Source: Scatosoma sp045660265
Lineage (GTDB): Bacteria > Bacillota > Clostridia > Christensenellales > Borkfalkiaceae
Assembly: GCA_045660265.1 (NCBI GenBank)
Contig: JAZRDM010000059.1
Coordinates: forward strand, 1 to 43,115
Direction of reading: 5' to 3'
DNA: 43,115 bases
The notes under the pieces are model-generated. The model was not told the DNA's origin, did no database searches, and saw nothing but the letters and a program-made list of their open reading frames with translations. How positions within the stretch are numbered: position 1 is the stretch's first letter; the number at the start of each line of letters is the position of its first letter. This document shows positions 23,499 through 32,496 of the stretch, one piece after another. Position numbers and translations under genes: made by a program.

Positions 23499-25073
23499 AT
23501 GAACAAATTTGCAAAGAGACTTATTGCGTTATCCTCCCTTTTGGTCATCTCCCTCAATTCGATGGCATGTACCCAAATCGGCGGTGGCGAAGGCTATGAA
23601 GGCACGTTAGAAACTGGCTTCTGGGCAACCCTTGCACAACAAGCAGGCGGCAGCACCTCTAACGGTGGCGGCTTAATGGGCGACGTTGTAGGCGACGCAG
23701 ATATCGGCGCAGACGAAACGGCAACGCCCGCTGTTGCATACGACGGCAGTGAAGTTACCATTACTTTCTATCATACAATGGGTGCTTCGCTTAGAGCCGT
23801 TTTAGAAGCTTGGCTTCCCGACTTCTACGCAATGTATCCCAACATCAAGGTTGAACATCAACAACAAGGCGACTACGACGGGGTTAAAACGCAAATCAAC
23901 ACCGAATTGAACGCACAAAAATCCCCCAACCTTGCATACTGCTATCCCGACCACGTTGCAGGGTATAAAGCAAGACGCGCTGTAGCAAGCTTAGACAACT
24001 TTATTGCAAGCACCGAACTTGTTACCAAAAAAGACGGCTCGAAAGAACAAATGGGCTTCACCCAAGAACAAGCAAACGACTTCGTTCGCGGTTACTATGA
24101 CGAAGGCCGTGCGTTTGGCGACGATAAGATGTATATGCTTCCTTACTCTAAATCTACGGAAGTATTGTACTACAATAAAACGTTCTTTGACAAACACCAA
24201 TTAAAAGTTCCTACCACGTGGGATGAAATGGAAACTACCATGAAAGCGATTTTAGAAATCGACCCTGATTGCGTTCCCCTTGGTTACGACTCTGAAGCAA
24301 ACTGGTTTATTACGATGTGCGAACAACTCGGTACGCCTTATACGTCCGCAGTTAACGGTCAAAAATTCCTTTTCGACAACGAATATAACCATGCATTCGT
24401 TGAAAGATTGAGCAAATGGTTCAAGCTTGGCTATGTAACGACGGAAGAAATTTACGGTTCGTACACGTCCGGTCTTTTCACCGAAACGGCTCCCGAAGCG
24501 TTAAAATCGTATATGTGTATCGGTTCGTCGGCAGGCGCATCCTATCAATGCCCTACCGTAACTACGGACGCATCCGGTCAAAGCGTTTATCCCTTCGAAG
24601 TAGGCGTAGCAATGCCTCCTCAAATCGACGTAAACAACCCTAAAGTTATTTCTCAAGGCCCTTCGCTTTGTATGTTCAAGAAGGATAACCCTCAAGAAAT
24701 GGCAGCAACGTGGTTGTTCATGAAGTTCCTTACGACCAACCTTGGCTTACAAGCAAACTTCTCCACGGAATCTGGTTACGCTCCCGTAATTAAAGACCTT
24801 GACCAAAAATTCCCTCAATACGCAATCGATCTTTCCTTGGCTGACGGTAACGCATACTTGCAAACGACGTGCGTTAAGAAGTGTTTGGAAGTAGAAAACG
24901 CGCTTTACGTATCCCCTGCATTCGTTGGTTCGTCCGACGCTCGTAAGGAAGTAGGTACGTTAATCCAAACGTGTTTCTTGAACTCGCCTAACACCGACGC
25001 AGAAATGTCCGCATTCATCAAAGACGCATTTGCAAAGACCGTAAAAGCATTACGTTCTACGAACGGTGACTAA
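23499..25073 (+). CDS. Extracellular solute-binding lipoprotein, family 1 (CUT1)
   Basis: The signal peptide ends in a lipobox-like NSMAC (Cys24), so the protein is anchored outside the membrane. A Gly/Asp-rich linker (about 25-85) precedes the SBP fold with EVTITFYHTMG, YAMYPNIKVEHQQQGDYDG, VLYYNKTFFDK and TTWDEME, typical of sugar or glycerol-3-phosphate binders. At 524 residues it is longer than most (about 430), mainly through the linker. Substrate cannot be read from sequence. Nuclease and nucleotidase neighbours make nucleosides or sugar phosphates worth testing. AAGGAG precedes the ATG. Confidence 0.93.
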   Translation: MNKFAKRLIALSSLLVISLNSMACTQIGGGEGYEGTLETGFWATLAQQAGGSTSNGGGLMGDVVGDADIGADETATPAVAYDGSEVTITFYHTMGASLRAVLEAWLPDFYAMYPNIKVEHQQQGDYDGVKTQINTELNAQKSPNLAYCYPDHVAGYKARRAVASLDNFIASTELVTKKDGSKEQMGFTQEQANDFVRGYYDEGRAFGDDKMYMLPYSKSTEVLYYNKTFFDKHQLKVPTTWDEMETTMKAILEIDPDCVPLGYDSEANWFITMCEQLGTPYTSAVNGQKFLFDNEYNHAFVERLSKWFKLGYVTTEEIYGSYTSGLFTETAPEALKSYMCIGSSAGASYQCPTVTTDASGQSVYPFEVGVAMPPQIDVNNPKVISQGPSLCMFKKDNPQEMAATWLFMKFLTTNLGLQANFSTESGYAPVIKDLDQKFPQYAIDLSLADGNAYLQTTCVKKCLEVENALYVSPAFVGSSDARKEVGTLIQTCFLNSPNTDAEMSAFIKDAFAKTVKALRSTNGD

Positions 25074-25100
25074 TAAAAATTATACGCAGGTAATCCATTT

Positions 25101-26633
25101 ATGAAAAAGGCTTTATCTATCATATTAACGATTTTCTGTTCGTTTGGTTTATTCGCAGGCGCAATTACGGCTTCTAACGTAGCCGTAGCGTCCGCGGAAA
25201 CGCAAACGGAAGAATTTATCGACTATGCCGGCCAAGCTGTTTTAAATTTAGACGGCGACAGCAAAACGATGGAATTAACAGTTAAAAATTTCGTTGACGG
25301 CGACACGACGCACTTTTACTGCGACGGCTGGGGCACAGACAACACCTACAAAGCAAGATATGCGGCAGTAAACACCCCCGAATCGACGGGTAAGCTTGAG
25401 CCTTGGGGCAAAAAAGCGGCAAAGTTCACGCGCAGCAAGTTAGACAATGCTACCTCTATCATTATCGAATCGGACGGCACCGATTGGGAAGCCGATTCCA
25501 CGGGCGATAGATATTTATCTTGGGTATGGTATAAAGCACCTGGCGCTGACACCTATCGCAACTTAAACCTTGAATTGTTGCAAGAAGGCTTGGCAATTGG
25601 TTCTAAAGCAGGCGACAGCCGTTACGGCGAACTTGCTACCGCAGCTATCAACCAAGCAACGCAAGCAAAATTGCACGTATATTCCCAAGAACAAGACCCC
25701 GATTTCTACTACGGTTCGTCTACTGAACTCGACTTAAAAGAACTCCGTTTAAATATGGATTATTATAAAGATAAGCGAGTTGCATTCGAAGGCATTATCG
25801 CCGCATACGAAAACCAAGGCGTTTACGTAGAAAGCTATGATGCAGAAACGGAAATGTATTATGGCGTTTACGTATATTACGGGTTCTTCTTAAAGGGCCA
25901 AGCAATTACAATCTTGTCCGTTGGCAATAAGGTACGTATCACGGGCGTTGTACAATACTACGAAGCAGGCGATTCTTACCAAGTATCCGACTTGAAGTAT
26001 AGCGGCTACAAACCCACGGCAGAAGACATTCAGTTGATTTCTATGGGCCATTCGGCTTCTAACGTAGAAGTTTCGGCTGAAAAATTCAACAGCAAGGTTC
26101 CCGTTACCTACAATTATATCAATCCTGAAACAAGCGAAGCTAGCGAAGTAACGCAAGAAATCGAATATTCGGAATTAGCATTGAACACCTCCATTTCCAT
26201 GAAGGGCTTAACTGTTAAAAGTATTTATACCACCAATAACGGCGGTGATAACGACGGTGCAATGACGATTGATTGTAAATCTGCAGACGGCGAGTATGTA
26301 ACGCTCCGTACGGTTGTTCTTCGCGATCCTGAAACCAATCAATTGATTACGGCTGACCAATTAAACGGCAAAACCCTTGATATTACGGGCGTTGTTGACT
26401 ACTTCAAGGGCGATTATCAAATTAAAATTTTACACGCAGGCGCATTCGTAGAAAACGGCGAACTCTTGTTCCCCCCTGTTGAAAAACCTGCTCCCGCTCC
26501 TGAAACGAGCGACACGACCAGCGAATCCGTCAGCGATACAGAAGATAGCGGTTGCGGCAGCGCGATTGCAGTTTCCGTATTGCCAATGATGATGGCAGTA
26601 GCGGTTGCGCTTACGAAAAAGCGCGAAAACTAA
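25101..26633 (+). CDS. Secreted thermonuclease-like (SNase) protein with OB folds and a C-terminal anchor
   Basis: A signal peptide ends near residue 32 (SAE). The SNase domain (about 55-205) shows VDGDTTHF, RYAAVNTPES (Arg86, Glu94) and GDRYLSWVW (Arg137), matching the catalytic Arg-Glu-Arg set of staphylococcal nuclease. The usual VDTPE reads VNTPE, an Asn in place of the calcium-ligand Asp. Two OB-like segments follow (about 215-305 and 340-460) with VGNKVRITGVVQYY and LDITGVVDYFKGD. The end has a Pro/Ser linker, SGCGS, a hydrophobic stretch and KKREN, which looks like a sorting or anchoring tail. It lies 27 nt after the binding protein gene. Predicted role: cleavage of extracellular DNA or RNA. 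Confidence 0.85.
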   Translation: MKKALSIILTIFCSFGLFAGAITASNVAVASAETQTEEFIDYAGQAVLNLDGDSKTMELTVKNFVDGDTTHFYCDGWGTDNTYKARYAAVNTPESTGKLEPWGKKAAKFTRSKLDNATSIIIESDGTDWEADSTGDRYLSWVWYKAPGADTYRNLNLELLQEGLAIGSKAGDSRYGELATAAINQATQAKLHVYSQEQDPDFYYGSSTELDLKELRLNMDYYKDKRVAFEGIIAAYENQGVYVESYDAETEMYYGVYVYYGFFLKGQAITILSVGNKVRITGVVQYYEAGDSYQVSDLKYSGYKPTAEDIQLISMGHSASNVEVSAEKFNSKVPVTYNYINPETSEASEVTQEIEYSELALNTSISMKGLTVKSIYTTNNGGDNDGAMTIDCKSADGEYVTLRTVVLRDPETNQLITADQLNGKTLDITGVVDYFKGDYQIKILHAGAFVENGELLFPPVEKPAPAPETSDTTSESVSDTEDSGCGSAIAVSVLPMMMAVAVALTKKREN

Positions 26634-26747
26634 TCGACTTACAGCGTAAGGGGAAAAATAATCCCCTCCGCCGTAAATAACAGCAAAGCCCAAACGGCAA
26701 TGCTTACTACAAACAGTAAAAAAAATTATTATAAGGAGAAATACCAA

Positions 26748-29700
26748 ATGAAAAAACTTTTAACTGGCTTTTTGGCACTGTTAATGTCTTTCGGTTGCTT
26801 GGCAGCTTGTAACCAAACGGGCGACAACTCTTCGTCCGACACGACGTCTAACAGCGCTTCTAGCGACAGCTCCTCCACCGTGCAAAAGCACGCTGCTGAC
26901 TTGAACGACGTAAAAGCAGCTTTCCTTATGCCTATCGGTTCGCAAGAAAGCTCTTCCAGCAAAGCTTACACGCTCCGCAATAAGTTCTCGTTCGACGGCG
27001 AAACGGCTGTTTACACGATCAACTGGTCTGTTGCAAATGCTGATGGTAACGCTGTAAACGGTGTATCCCTTCGCAAAGGCCCTCAAAGCAAAGACGCTGT
27101 TGTACTTAATGTAAGCGAAAGCACCCCTTACGTTTTGTCCGCTACGATTACTTGCCCCGATGGTTGCTGTACTTCCAGTCCTTATTCTATTAACCGTACG
27201 GCTCTTCCCTCTAGCGACGTAGTTGCTACGCCTATCGCGAAAGCTCCTCAAGAAAACGTTGCATACAAGCTTTATATCGATCATGAAGCAAAAGACTATT
27301 ACTTCACGGGCGAACCTAAAGCAGCAAAGAACCCTTGGTATCTTGGCACCACGGAAAATCACGCAGAAGCAATCGACCTCTATATCAAGAACGTTACCGG
27401 CGGTTTCAACGTTTATGCTGAAGTTGAAGGCGTAACCAAATACCTCAGCGTTGTAAAGACCGACGGACACACGAGCAACTTCTTCATGACGGTTGAAGAA
27501 TTACAACAACAAAAAGACTGCGACAACACCTTACAATCCGTTTGGACGTGGGACGCTGAATTAGGTACGATTGTTACGGTGGCTGGCGGCGACACGTGCT
27601 TCGTTGGTTGCGATAAATCTTACGACACGATTTCCGGTCAATATGATAAAGACGAAGCAGGCATGTCTATCGGTAAACTTGCTGAAATGAAATCCGCAAG
27701 CACGATTGTTATTACGGACGAAGAAAAAGCAGAAAGCACGTTAGAAGAATTAAGCATCGTTGAAAAAATCACGACGGATTTGAAATCTCAAGTTACGCTT
27801 CAGACGGAAGGCGCTAAATATGCAGAAACCTTTATCGTTTGGTCGATTGACAGCGAATATGCAGACCTTACCGAAGAAATCTTGAAGTTCACCATCCCCG
27901 CTCAAGCAGCTAACGTTACTTTGAAGGCTACCGCTATGTGTGGTGATGCAGTTAAAACGAAAGAATTCTCTATTCAACTTGGTCCTAAATCGGTTGAAGT
28001 TGCAGACAAGACGGACGTAGACGCTATCCTTGCTGCTGCTGCAAACCTTGCACCTAGTGAAGAACTTCCTGGTAAGTATAGCCTTACTGGTACAATCGCA
28101 TCTATCGATACCGAATGGGACGCAGACTACAAAAACATTACCGTTTCCATTATGGTAGGCGACACTAAGATTAAGTGCTACCGCTTGAAGAATGCTGACG
28201 GCGTTGAAGCTGCTGCAACCTTGAAGGTAGGCGACGTTATTACCGTTTCCGGTACGCTTATGAACCACTATGGCAAGACGCAATTTGCTACGGGTTGTCA
28301 ACTTACCGCTGTTACTGCAGGCGAAGCTGGCGGCGACAACAATGAAACGACGGATGCACAAATCGTAGACGCAGCTTACGAACTCGGTCTTGGCGAATCC
28401 CTTGGCGTTCAAACGCTTACGGGTGTTATTTCCGAAATTACGGACGCTTACAGCACGCAATTTAAGAACGTAACGTTTACTATGATTGTAGCTAACAAGA
28501 CGGATAAACCTATCGTTTGCTACAGAACGAAAGGCGACTTAGCTGCAAGCGTTAAGGTTGGCGATACCGTTACCGTTACAGGCGACTTGATGAACTACGA
28601 AAAAGACGGCAATGGTACGGTTGAATTCAGTATGGGTTCGATTACTGCAATCGTTGCTAGCGGTTCTGGCAACCAAGGCGGTTCTGACAACGAAGGCGAC
28701 GATAACCAAGGCGCAACAACGAACGCTCCCGTTAAAATTACGGCAGCTCCCCAAGAAAACGTTGCATACAAGCTTTATATCGCTCATGAAGACAAAGACC
28801 TTTACTTCACGGGCGCACCCAAAAATACACAGTATCCTTGGTACCTTGGCACCACGCAAAATTCCGCTGATGCAATCGACCTTTACATCCAAAACGTTGA
28901 CGGCGGCTTCCTTATTTATGCAGAAGTTTCCGGCGCAACCAAATATCTCAGCGTTGTAAAGAGCGGTACGCACACCTCTTCTTTCTTCTACACTGTTGAA
29001 GAATTGAGAACTGAAATCAGCGACAACACGGTTAACCCTTCCGTTTGGACGTATGATGCTGATATGGGTACGATTGTTACCATGCTTGGCGAAGAAAAAT
29101 GCTTCGTTGGTTGCGATAAAACCTATGATACGATTGCTGGTCAATATGACGCAAGCGAAGCAGGTATGTCCATCGGCTTCCTTTGCACCATGGAAGAAGC
29201 TAGCGACGATAACCAAGGTGGTTCTGGCAACGAAGGCCAAAATCCTCCCTCTACTGATGGAATGACCATTGCGGAAGCTCTTGAAGCATCCAACGGTGCG
29301 GTTGTTACCATCACTGGTACGGTTACGAGACTCTATGAAGAATGGAGCTCCTACAACAATATGTCTCCCTACATTTCGGACGGCACGGGCGAAATCCTCA
29401 TTTTCAGAACGACGACGAAAGTTGCTATCGGCGACGTTATCACCGTTACGGGTACGATTACTGTTTCCAACAACGTAAATCAAATTGCTAAAGACACTTC
29501 GACGGTTGAAATTAAGCAAGCGCACACCTGCGAATACAAGGAAGCTACCTGTGAAGTTCCCGCTTCCTGTAAGTTCTGCGACGCAGCAAAAGACGACGTT
29601 TTAGCTGCTCACAACTATGTAGAAGGCGTTTGCTCCGTATGTAACGGCGTTGACCCTAACTATGAAGGCGAAGTAGTTGTACCTTCCACTGAAAGTGCTT

Positions 29701-30080
29701 CCATTATTGCAAATACTGGTACTCTTTCTGCTGATTCACTGTCTATTTCTTGGGCTTCCAACAACTTTAACTTTGTGAATGAAAAAGGTACTAACACCAA
29801 TGCGATTCGTACGAGCGACTCTGACCACTTTAGAATTTATAAAGGCAATCAGTTTACTATCTCCGGTAAGAACGGAGAAAATATCAGCAAAATCGTATTC
29901 ACTGCAACTAGCAGTGACTACGCTACTGTTCTTGTAGAATCCCTCGAGGCAGCTGGCTATACGGCTACTGCTGACGGAAAAATTGTTACGCTTACAGTAG
30001 CTACGGCTGTTACCTCCGTAACATTTGCGACAACGGCACAAACCAGAATTTCGGCTATTGAAGTAACTTATACGAAATAA
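26748..30080 (+). CDS. Large OB-fold lipoprotein with a duplicated unknown module
   Basis: Start ATG 26748 follows AAGGAG. The signal peptide has lipobox LAAC (Cys21). The 1110 residues hold, in order: a Ser/Asp linker; an Ig-like part (about 50-150); module A (about 165-315) starting APQENVAYKLYI; an Ig-like part; OB-like segments at about 428-521 and 538-639; module A again (about 665-815); a third OB-like segment (about 839-922); a Cys-rich zinc-ribbon-like stretch (about 926-970, four CxxC-like pairs); and a C-terminal beta-sandwich (about 981-1110). No catalytic site is recognised. OB folds beside nuclease genes suggest binding of nucleic acid at the cell surface. It lies 114 bp after the SNase gene with no terminator between, probably in the same operon. 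Confidence 0.85.
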   Translation: MKKLLTGFLALLMSFGCLAACNQTGDNSSSDTTSNSASSDSSSTVQKHAADLNDVKAAFLMPIGSQESSSSKAYTLRNKFSFDGETAVYTINWSVANADGNAVNGVSLRKGPQSKDAVVLNVSESTPYVLSATITCPDGCCTSSPYSINRTALPSSDVVATPIAKAPQENVAYKLYIDHEAKDYYFTGEPKAAKNPWYLGTTENHAEAIDLYIKNVTGGFNVYAEVEGVTKYLSVVKTDGHTSNFFMTVEELQQQKDCDNTLQSVWTWDAELGTIVTVAGGDTCFVGCDKSYDTISGQYDKDEAGMSIGKLAEMKSASTIVITDEEKAESTLEELSIVEKITTDLKSQVTLQTEGAKYAETFIVWSIDSEYADLTEEILKFTIPAQAANVTLKATAMCGDAVKTKEFSIQLGPKSVEVADKTDVDAILAAAANLAPSEELPGKYSLTGTIASIDTEWDADYKNITVSIMVGDTKIKCYRLKNADGVEAAATLKVGDVITVSGTLMNHYGKTQFATGCQLTAVTAGEAGGDNNETTDAQIVDAAYELGLGESLGVQTLTGVISEITDAYSTQFKNVTFTMIVANKTDKPIVCYRTKGDLAASVKVGDTVTVTGDLMNYEKDGNGTVEFSMGSITAIVASGSGNQGGSDNEGDDNQGATTNAPVKITAAPQENVAYKLYIAHEDKDLYFTGAPKNTQYPWYLGTTQNSADAIDLYIQNVDGGFLIYAEVSGATKYLSVVKSGTHTSSFFYTVEELRTEISDNTVNPSVWTYDADMGTIVTMLGEEKCFVGCDKTYDTIAGQYDASEAGMSIGFLCTMEEASDDNQGGSGNEGQNPPSTDGMTIAEALEASNGAVVTITGTVTRLYEEWSSYNNMSPYISDGTGEILIFRTTTKVAIGDVITVTGTITVSNNVNQIAKDTSTVEIKQAHTCEYKEATCEVPASCKFCDAAKDDVLAAHNYVEGVCSVCNGVDPNYEGEVVVPSTESASIIANTGTLSADSLSISWASNNFNFVNEKGTNTNAIRTSDSDHFRIYKGNQFTISGKNGENISKIVFTATSSDYATVLVESLEAAGYTATADGKIVTLTVATAVTSVTFATTAQTRISAIEVTYTK

Positions 30081-30096
30081 TCGCAAATAGAAAACT

Positions 30097-30130
30097 GAAC
30101 GGCTCTCTCTTTTGAGAGCCGTTCTTTTTT
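30097..30130 (+). terminator. Terminator of the ABC/nuclease operon
   Basis: GAACGGCTCTC and GAGAGCCGTTC form an 11-bp stem with a 6-nt loop, followed by six T. Confidence 0.93.
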
Positions 30131-30132
30131 GA

Positions 30133-30161
30133 TTGACTACCCTTTCGCTTTGTGTTATAAT
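30133..30161 (+). promoter_or_regulatory. Promoter of the barnase-like lipoprotein gene
   Basis: TTGACT (30133-30138) and TATAAT (30156-30161) have a 17-bp spacer, starting two bases after the preceding terminator. Confidence 0.85.
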
Positions 30162-30194
30162 AAATAGCGAACGAAATACCAAAGTAGGTGCTTT

Positions 30195-31691
30195 ATGAAA
30201 TTAAAAAAATTAACCGCCCTTATCACCGCGCTCTTGCTTACCTTTTCTGCAGGTGCATGCGGCGTTTTTCCTACGGACAGCTCTACACCCGTTCAAACGG
30301 AAAGCGTAAGCGATTCTAACGACAGCGCAGACAACTCCGACGATTCTAGCACAGATGAGAGCACTGACGCTAACGACTCTAGCAATTCTAACGATAGTTC
30401 GGATAACTCGGAAAACGACAGCGATAATTCGGACAATTCCGACTCCGAAGATGATAGTGAAAATGATACCGAAGACGAAGAAAAACCGCACGAAATCAAC
30501 GAAGAGCACTGCCTTATCGTCGACCAAGCCTATGCCCTTTCGTACAACGGAAAGTTAGGCAGCGGCTATACGCTCGAAGGTGAAATCATTCGTATAAACG
30601 AGCCTTATGCAAGCGGCTCTATTGGTATCACCTTCTTCGTTTGGGGACGTGAAAGCTCGCCTATCTATTGCTATAAAATGCAAGGCGTCGGCATTGAAAA
30701 TTTACAAGTCGGCGATTACGTAACCGTTTACGGTACCATCAAAAATTATAAAGGCACGGTAGAATTTGACAAAAATTGTCTTTTACTCTCTTACGTAAGC
30801 AATGGATTTTCAAACGCAGACGACCCTTACGTAAACGTATCCGCAAGCGCATTTTACGCAAACTACACCCCTGCAACCAGCGCAGCGGACGCCTACTACC
30901 GCACCCGCAACGGCTTTATGTCAGGCGCACTGGAAACACCAGACCAGGCCCCGCAAATTTCCGCTTATCAACCCAAACGCAACGGCAAATTTATCCGCAA
31001 TACGAACGTACAGCTCTCCAAAGATAAAAAGACCTGCACCGTCTCCGACGCTTACGGAAATCCTGCGTTTGAGGTTTATATCGACGGCGCTTACATTACC
31101 TTAGAAGAAGTTGCGGCATACGTATACGCATTCGGCACTTATCCCGCTAACTACACACCTGACAAAAACGCCGAACCTGACGAAAGTATTTGGGGGAAAT
31201 ATCTCCGTTTGAACCATACCAAATTTTCCGGCGACACGGACAAATACCCCTATGAACCCATTTTACCCAACATCACGGGAGAAGGCGGCGATTTACAATA
31301 CTGGGAAATGGATATCGGCACAACGGGTACGGATTGCGACCCTTCTTATCCTTCCAAACTTTATAATACAGGCTCGACCATCACGCGCGGCGCAGCCCGT
31401 ATCGTGTACGGCAAAGACGACTTAAACGGCAACGGCGTTTACGAATACGGCGAACATCATCTCTTCTATACCTACAACCACTATAACGATTTCCAAGAAT
31501 ACTTAGGCTACGTCGGCGGTTGGGGAGAAATGTTTGGGAACATCACGGGCGGTGGCACGATTTCTAGCACGTCCCACTACAAACCTACCAAATACATAGA
31601 AGTCTATTTTGAAGCATTTACCCCTTCTCAAAAAGCATTAGCGGCTGTCTACCAACATCGTTATCAAGAAAACGCGTTTAAATTGCTTTAA
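30195..31691 (+). CDS. Lipoprotein with an OB fold and a barnase-like ribonuclease domain
   Basis: The signal peptide ends in a weak lipobox AGAC (Cys22), followed by a Ser/Asp/Asn/Glu linker (about 28-100). An OB-like domain (about 105-205) has SSPIYCYKM and LQVGDYVTVYGTIKNYKG, very similar to OB units of the preceding lipoprotein. The C-terminal half (about 285-460) shows the order YWEMDI (Glu371), TRGAARIVYG (Arg398, Arg402) and YTYNHYNDF (His429). This is the Glu, Arg, His order of the barnase/RNase N1 fold (barnase: YREADI, DRIL, DHYQTF). Between Arg402 and His429 lies a DLNGNGVYEYGE insert like an EF-hand calcium loop. A secreted endonuclease is inferred; the family name is not certain. 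Confidence 0.75.
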   Translation: MKLKKLTALITALLLTFSAGACGVFPTDSSTPVQTESVSDSNDSADNSDDSSTDESTDANDSSNSNDSSDNSENDSDNSDNSDSEDDSENDTEDEEKPHEINEEHCLIVDQAYALSYNGKLGSGYTLEGEIIRINEPYASGSIGITFFVWGRESSPIYCYKMQGVGIENLQVGDYVTVYGTIKNYKGTVEFDKNCLLLSYVSNGFSNADDPYVNVSASAFYANYTPATSAADAYYRTRNGFMSGALETPDQAPQISAYQPKRNGKFIRNTNVQLSKDKKTCTVSDAYGNPAFEVYIDGAYITLEEVAAYVYAFGTYPANYTPDKNAEPDESIWGKYLRLNHTKFSGDTDKYPYEPILPNITGEGGDLQYWEMDIGTTGTDCDPSYPSKLYNTGSTITRGAARIVYGKDDLNGNGVYEYGEHHLFYTYNHYNDFQEYLGYVGGWGEMFGNITGGGTISSTSHYKPTKYIEVYFEAFTPSQKALAAVYQHRYQENAFKLL

Positions 31692-31706
31692 TTTTAACAA
31701 CAATTC

Positions 31707-31740
31707 AAAACCCGATTGCTAACATTAGCAATCGGGTTTT
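31707..31740. terminator. Bidirectional terminator between convergent operons
   Basis: AAAACCCGATTGCT and AGCAATCGGGTTTT form a 14-bp stem with a 6-nt loop, with TTTTCTTTG on the plus side. It can end the barnase-like gene and, on the minus strand, surE. Confidence 0.9.
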
Positions 31741-31773
31741 CTTTGTTTTAAGCCTATTTAACGGCGTTTAAAC

Positions 31774-32496
31774 TTATTTTTCTTGGTGCTTTTTAAAAAC
31801 TTCCATATTCGTGCGCGTACAAAGCAAAGGCGTAATAGAAATATATCCGCTTTCCACCGCAACGGTGTCCCTATTCAAATCGTCAGGACAAACGTCGGGA
31901 ATAGGCGCACCGGCCTGTACGTACATATCTTCGCCGTCCGCTTTGACAAACTCATCCGAGAAATATTGCGAGCCTTGATACGTCATACGTATCCCTTTGG
32001 ATTGTGCAGGGATATTCACGTTATACACAGGATTTTCTTCCAATAATTTATTATCGAGGATATATTGCAATATTTCGTCGAAATATTTTGCCGCTTGCTC
32101 TTGTGCATCAGGGAAAGTGGAAAAGGCAATTGCAGGCACACCCAGCCTAGCCGCTTCAAACGTTGCCGCCACCGTGCCCGAATATACAATATCCGCACCC
32201 ACGTTCACTCCGCGATTGATACCCGAAAGCACCAAATCAAATTGCTTTTTTAAGCCCAACACGCCAAAGCGTACGCAATCGGCAGGCGTGGAATCGAGAG
32301 AATATGCTTCAACTCCGTCGATAAGCTCTACTTTTTTAATTTCAAACGGCTTGACGATTTCAATCGCATGGCTTTTCGCGCTCTGCTCTACTTTCGGGCC
32401 GATAACGGTAACCTCGCCCTTTGTTTTTGCCCATTCGGCAAGGACTTTTATCCCTTTCGCCCAAATGCCGTCGTCGTTTGTAATCAATATTCTCAT
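31774..32496 (-). CDS. surE: 5'/3'-nucleotidase SurE
   Basis: SurE is a metal-dependent cytoplasmic phosphatase that removes phosphate from nucleoside 5'- and 3'-monophosphates. The 240 residues start MRILITNDDG, the metal-binding signature. LDSTPADCVRFG and SGINRGVNVGADIVYSGTV are the other active-site segments. The start is set at ATG 32494-32496, which overlaps the preceding DHH gene's stop as ATGA; a TTG two codons upstream is less likely. It is the last gene of an operon with two DHH phosphoesterases and the secreted 5'-nucleotidase, all acting on nucleotides. Confidence 0.95.
   Translation of the reverse strand: MRILITNDDGIWAKGIKVLAEWAKTKGEVTVIGPKVEQSAKSHAIEIVKPFEIKKVELIDGVEAYSLDSTPADCVRFGVLGLKKQFDLVLSGINRGVNVGADIVYSGTVAATFEAARLGVPAIAFSTFPDAQEQAAKYFDEILQYILDNKLLEENPVYNVNIPAQSKGIRMTYQGSQYFSDEFVKADGEDMYVQAGAPIPDVCPDDLNRDTVAVESGYISITPLLCTRTNMEVFKKHQEK

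Noticed and set aside
30210..30527. Minus-strand ORFs rich in Val/Ile or Ser/Glu/Leu
   Set aside because: They are shadows of the Ser/Asp-rich linker of the barnase-like lipoprotein.
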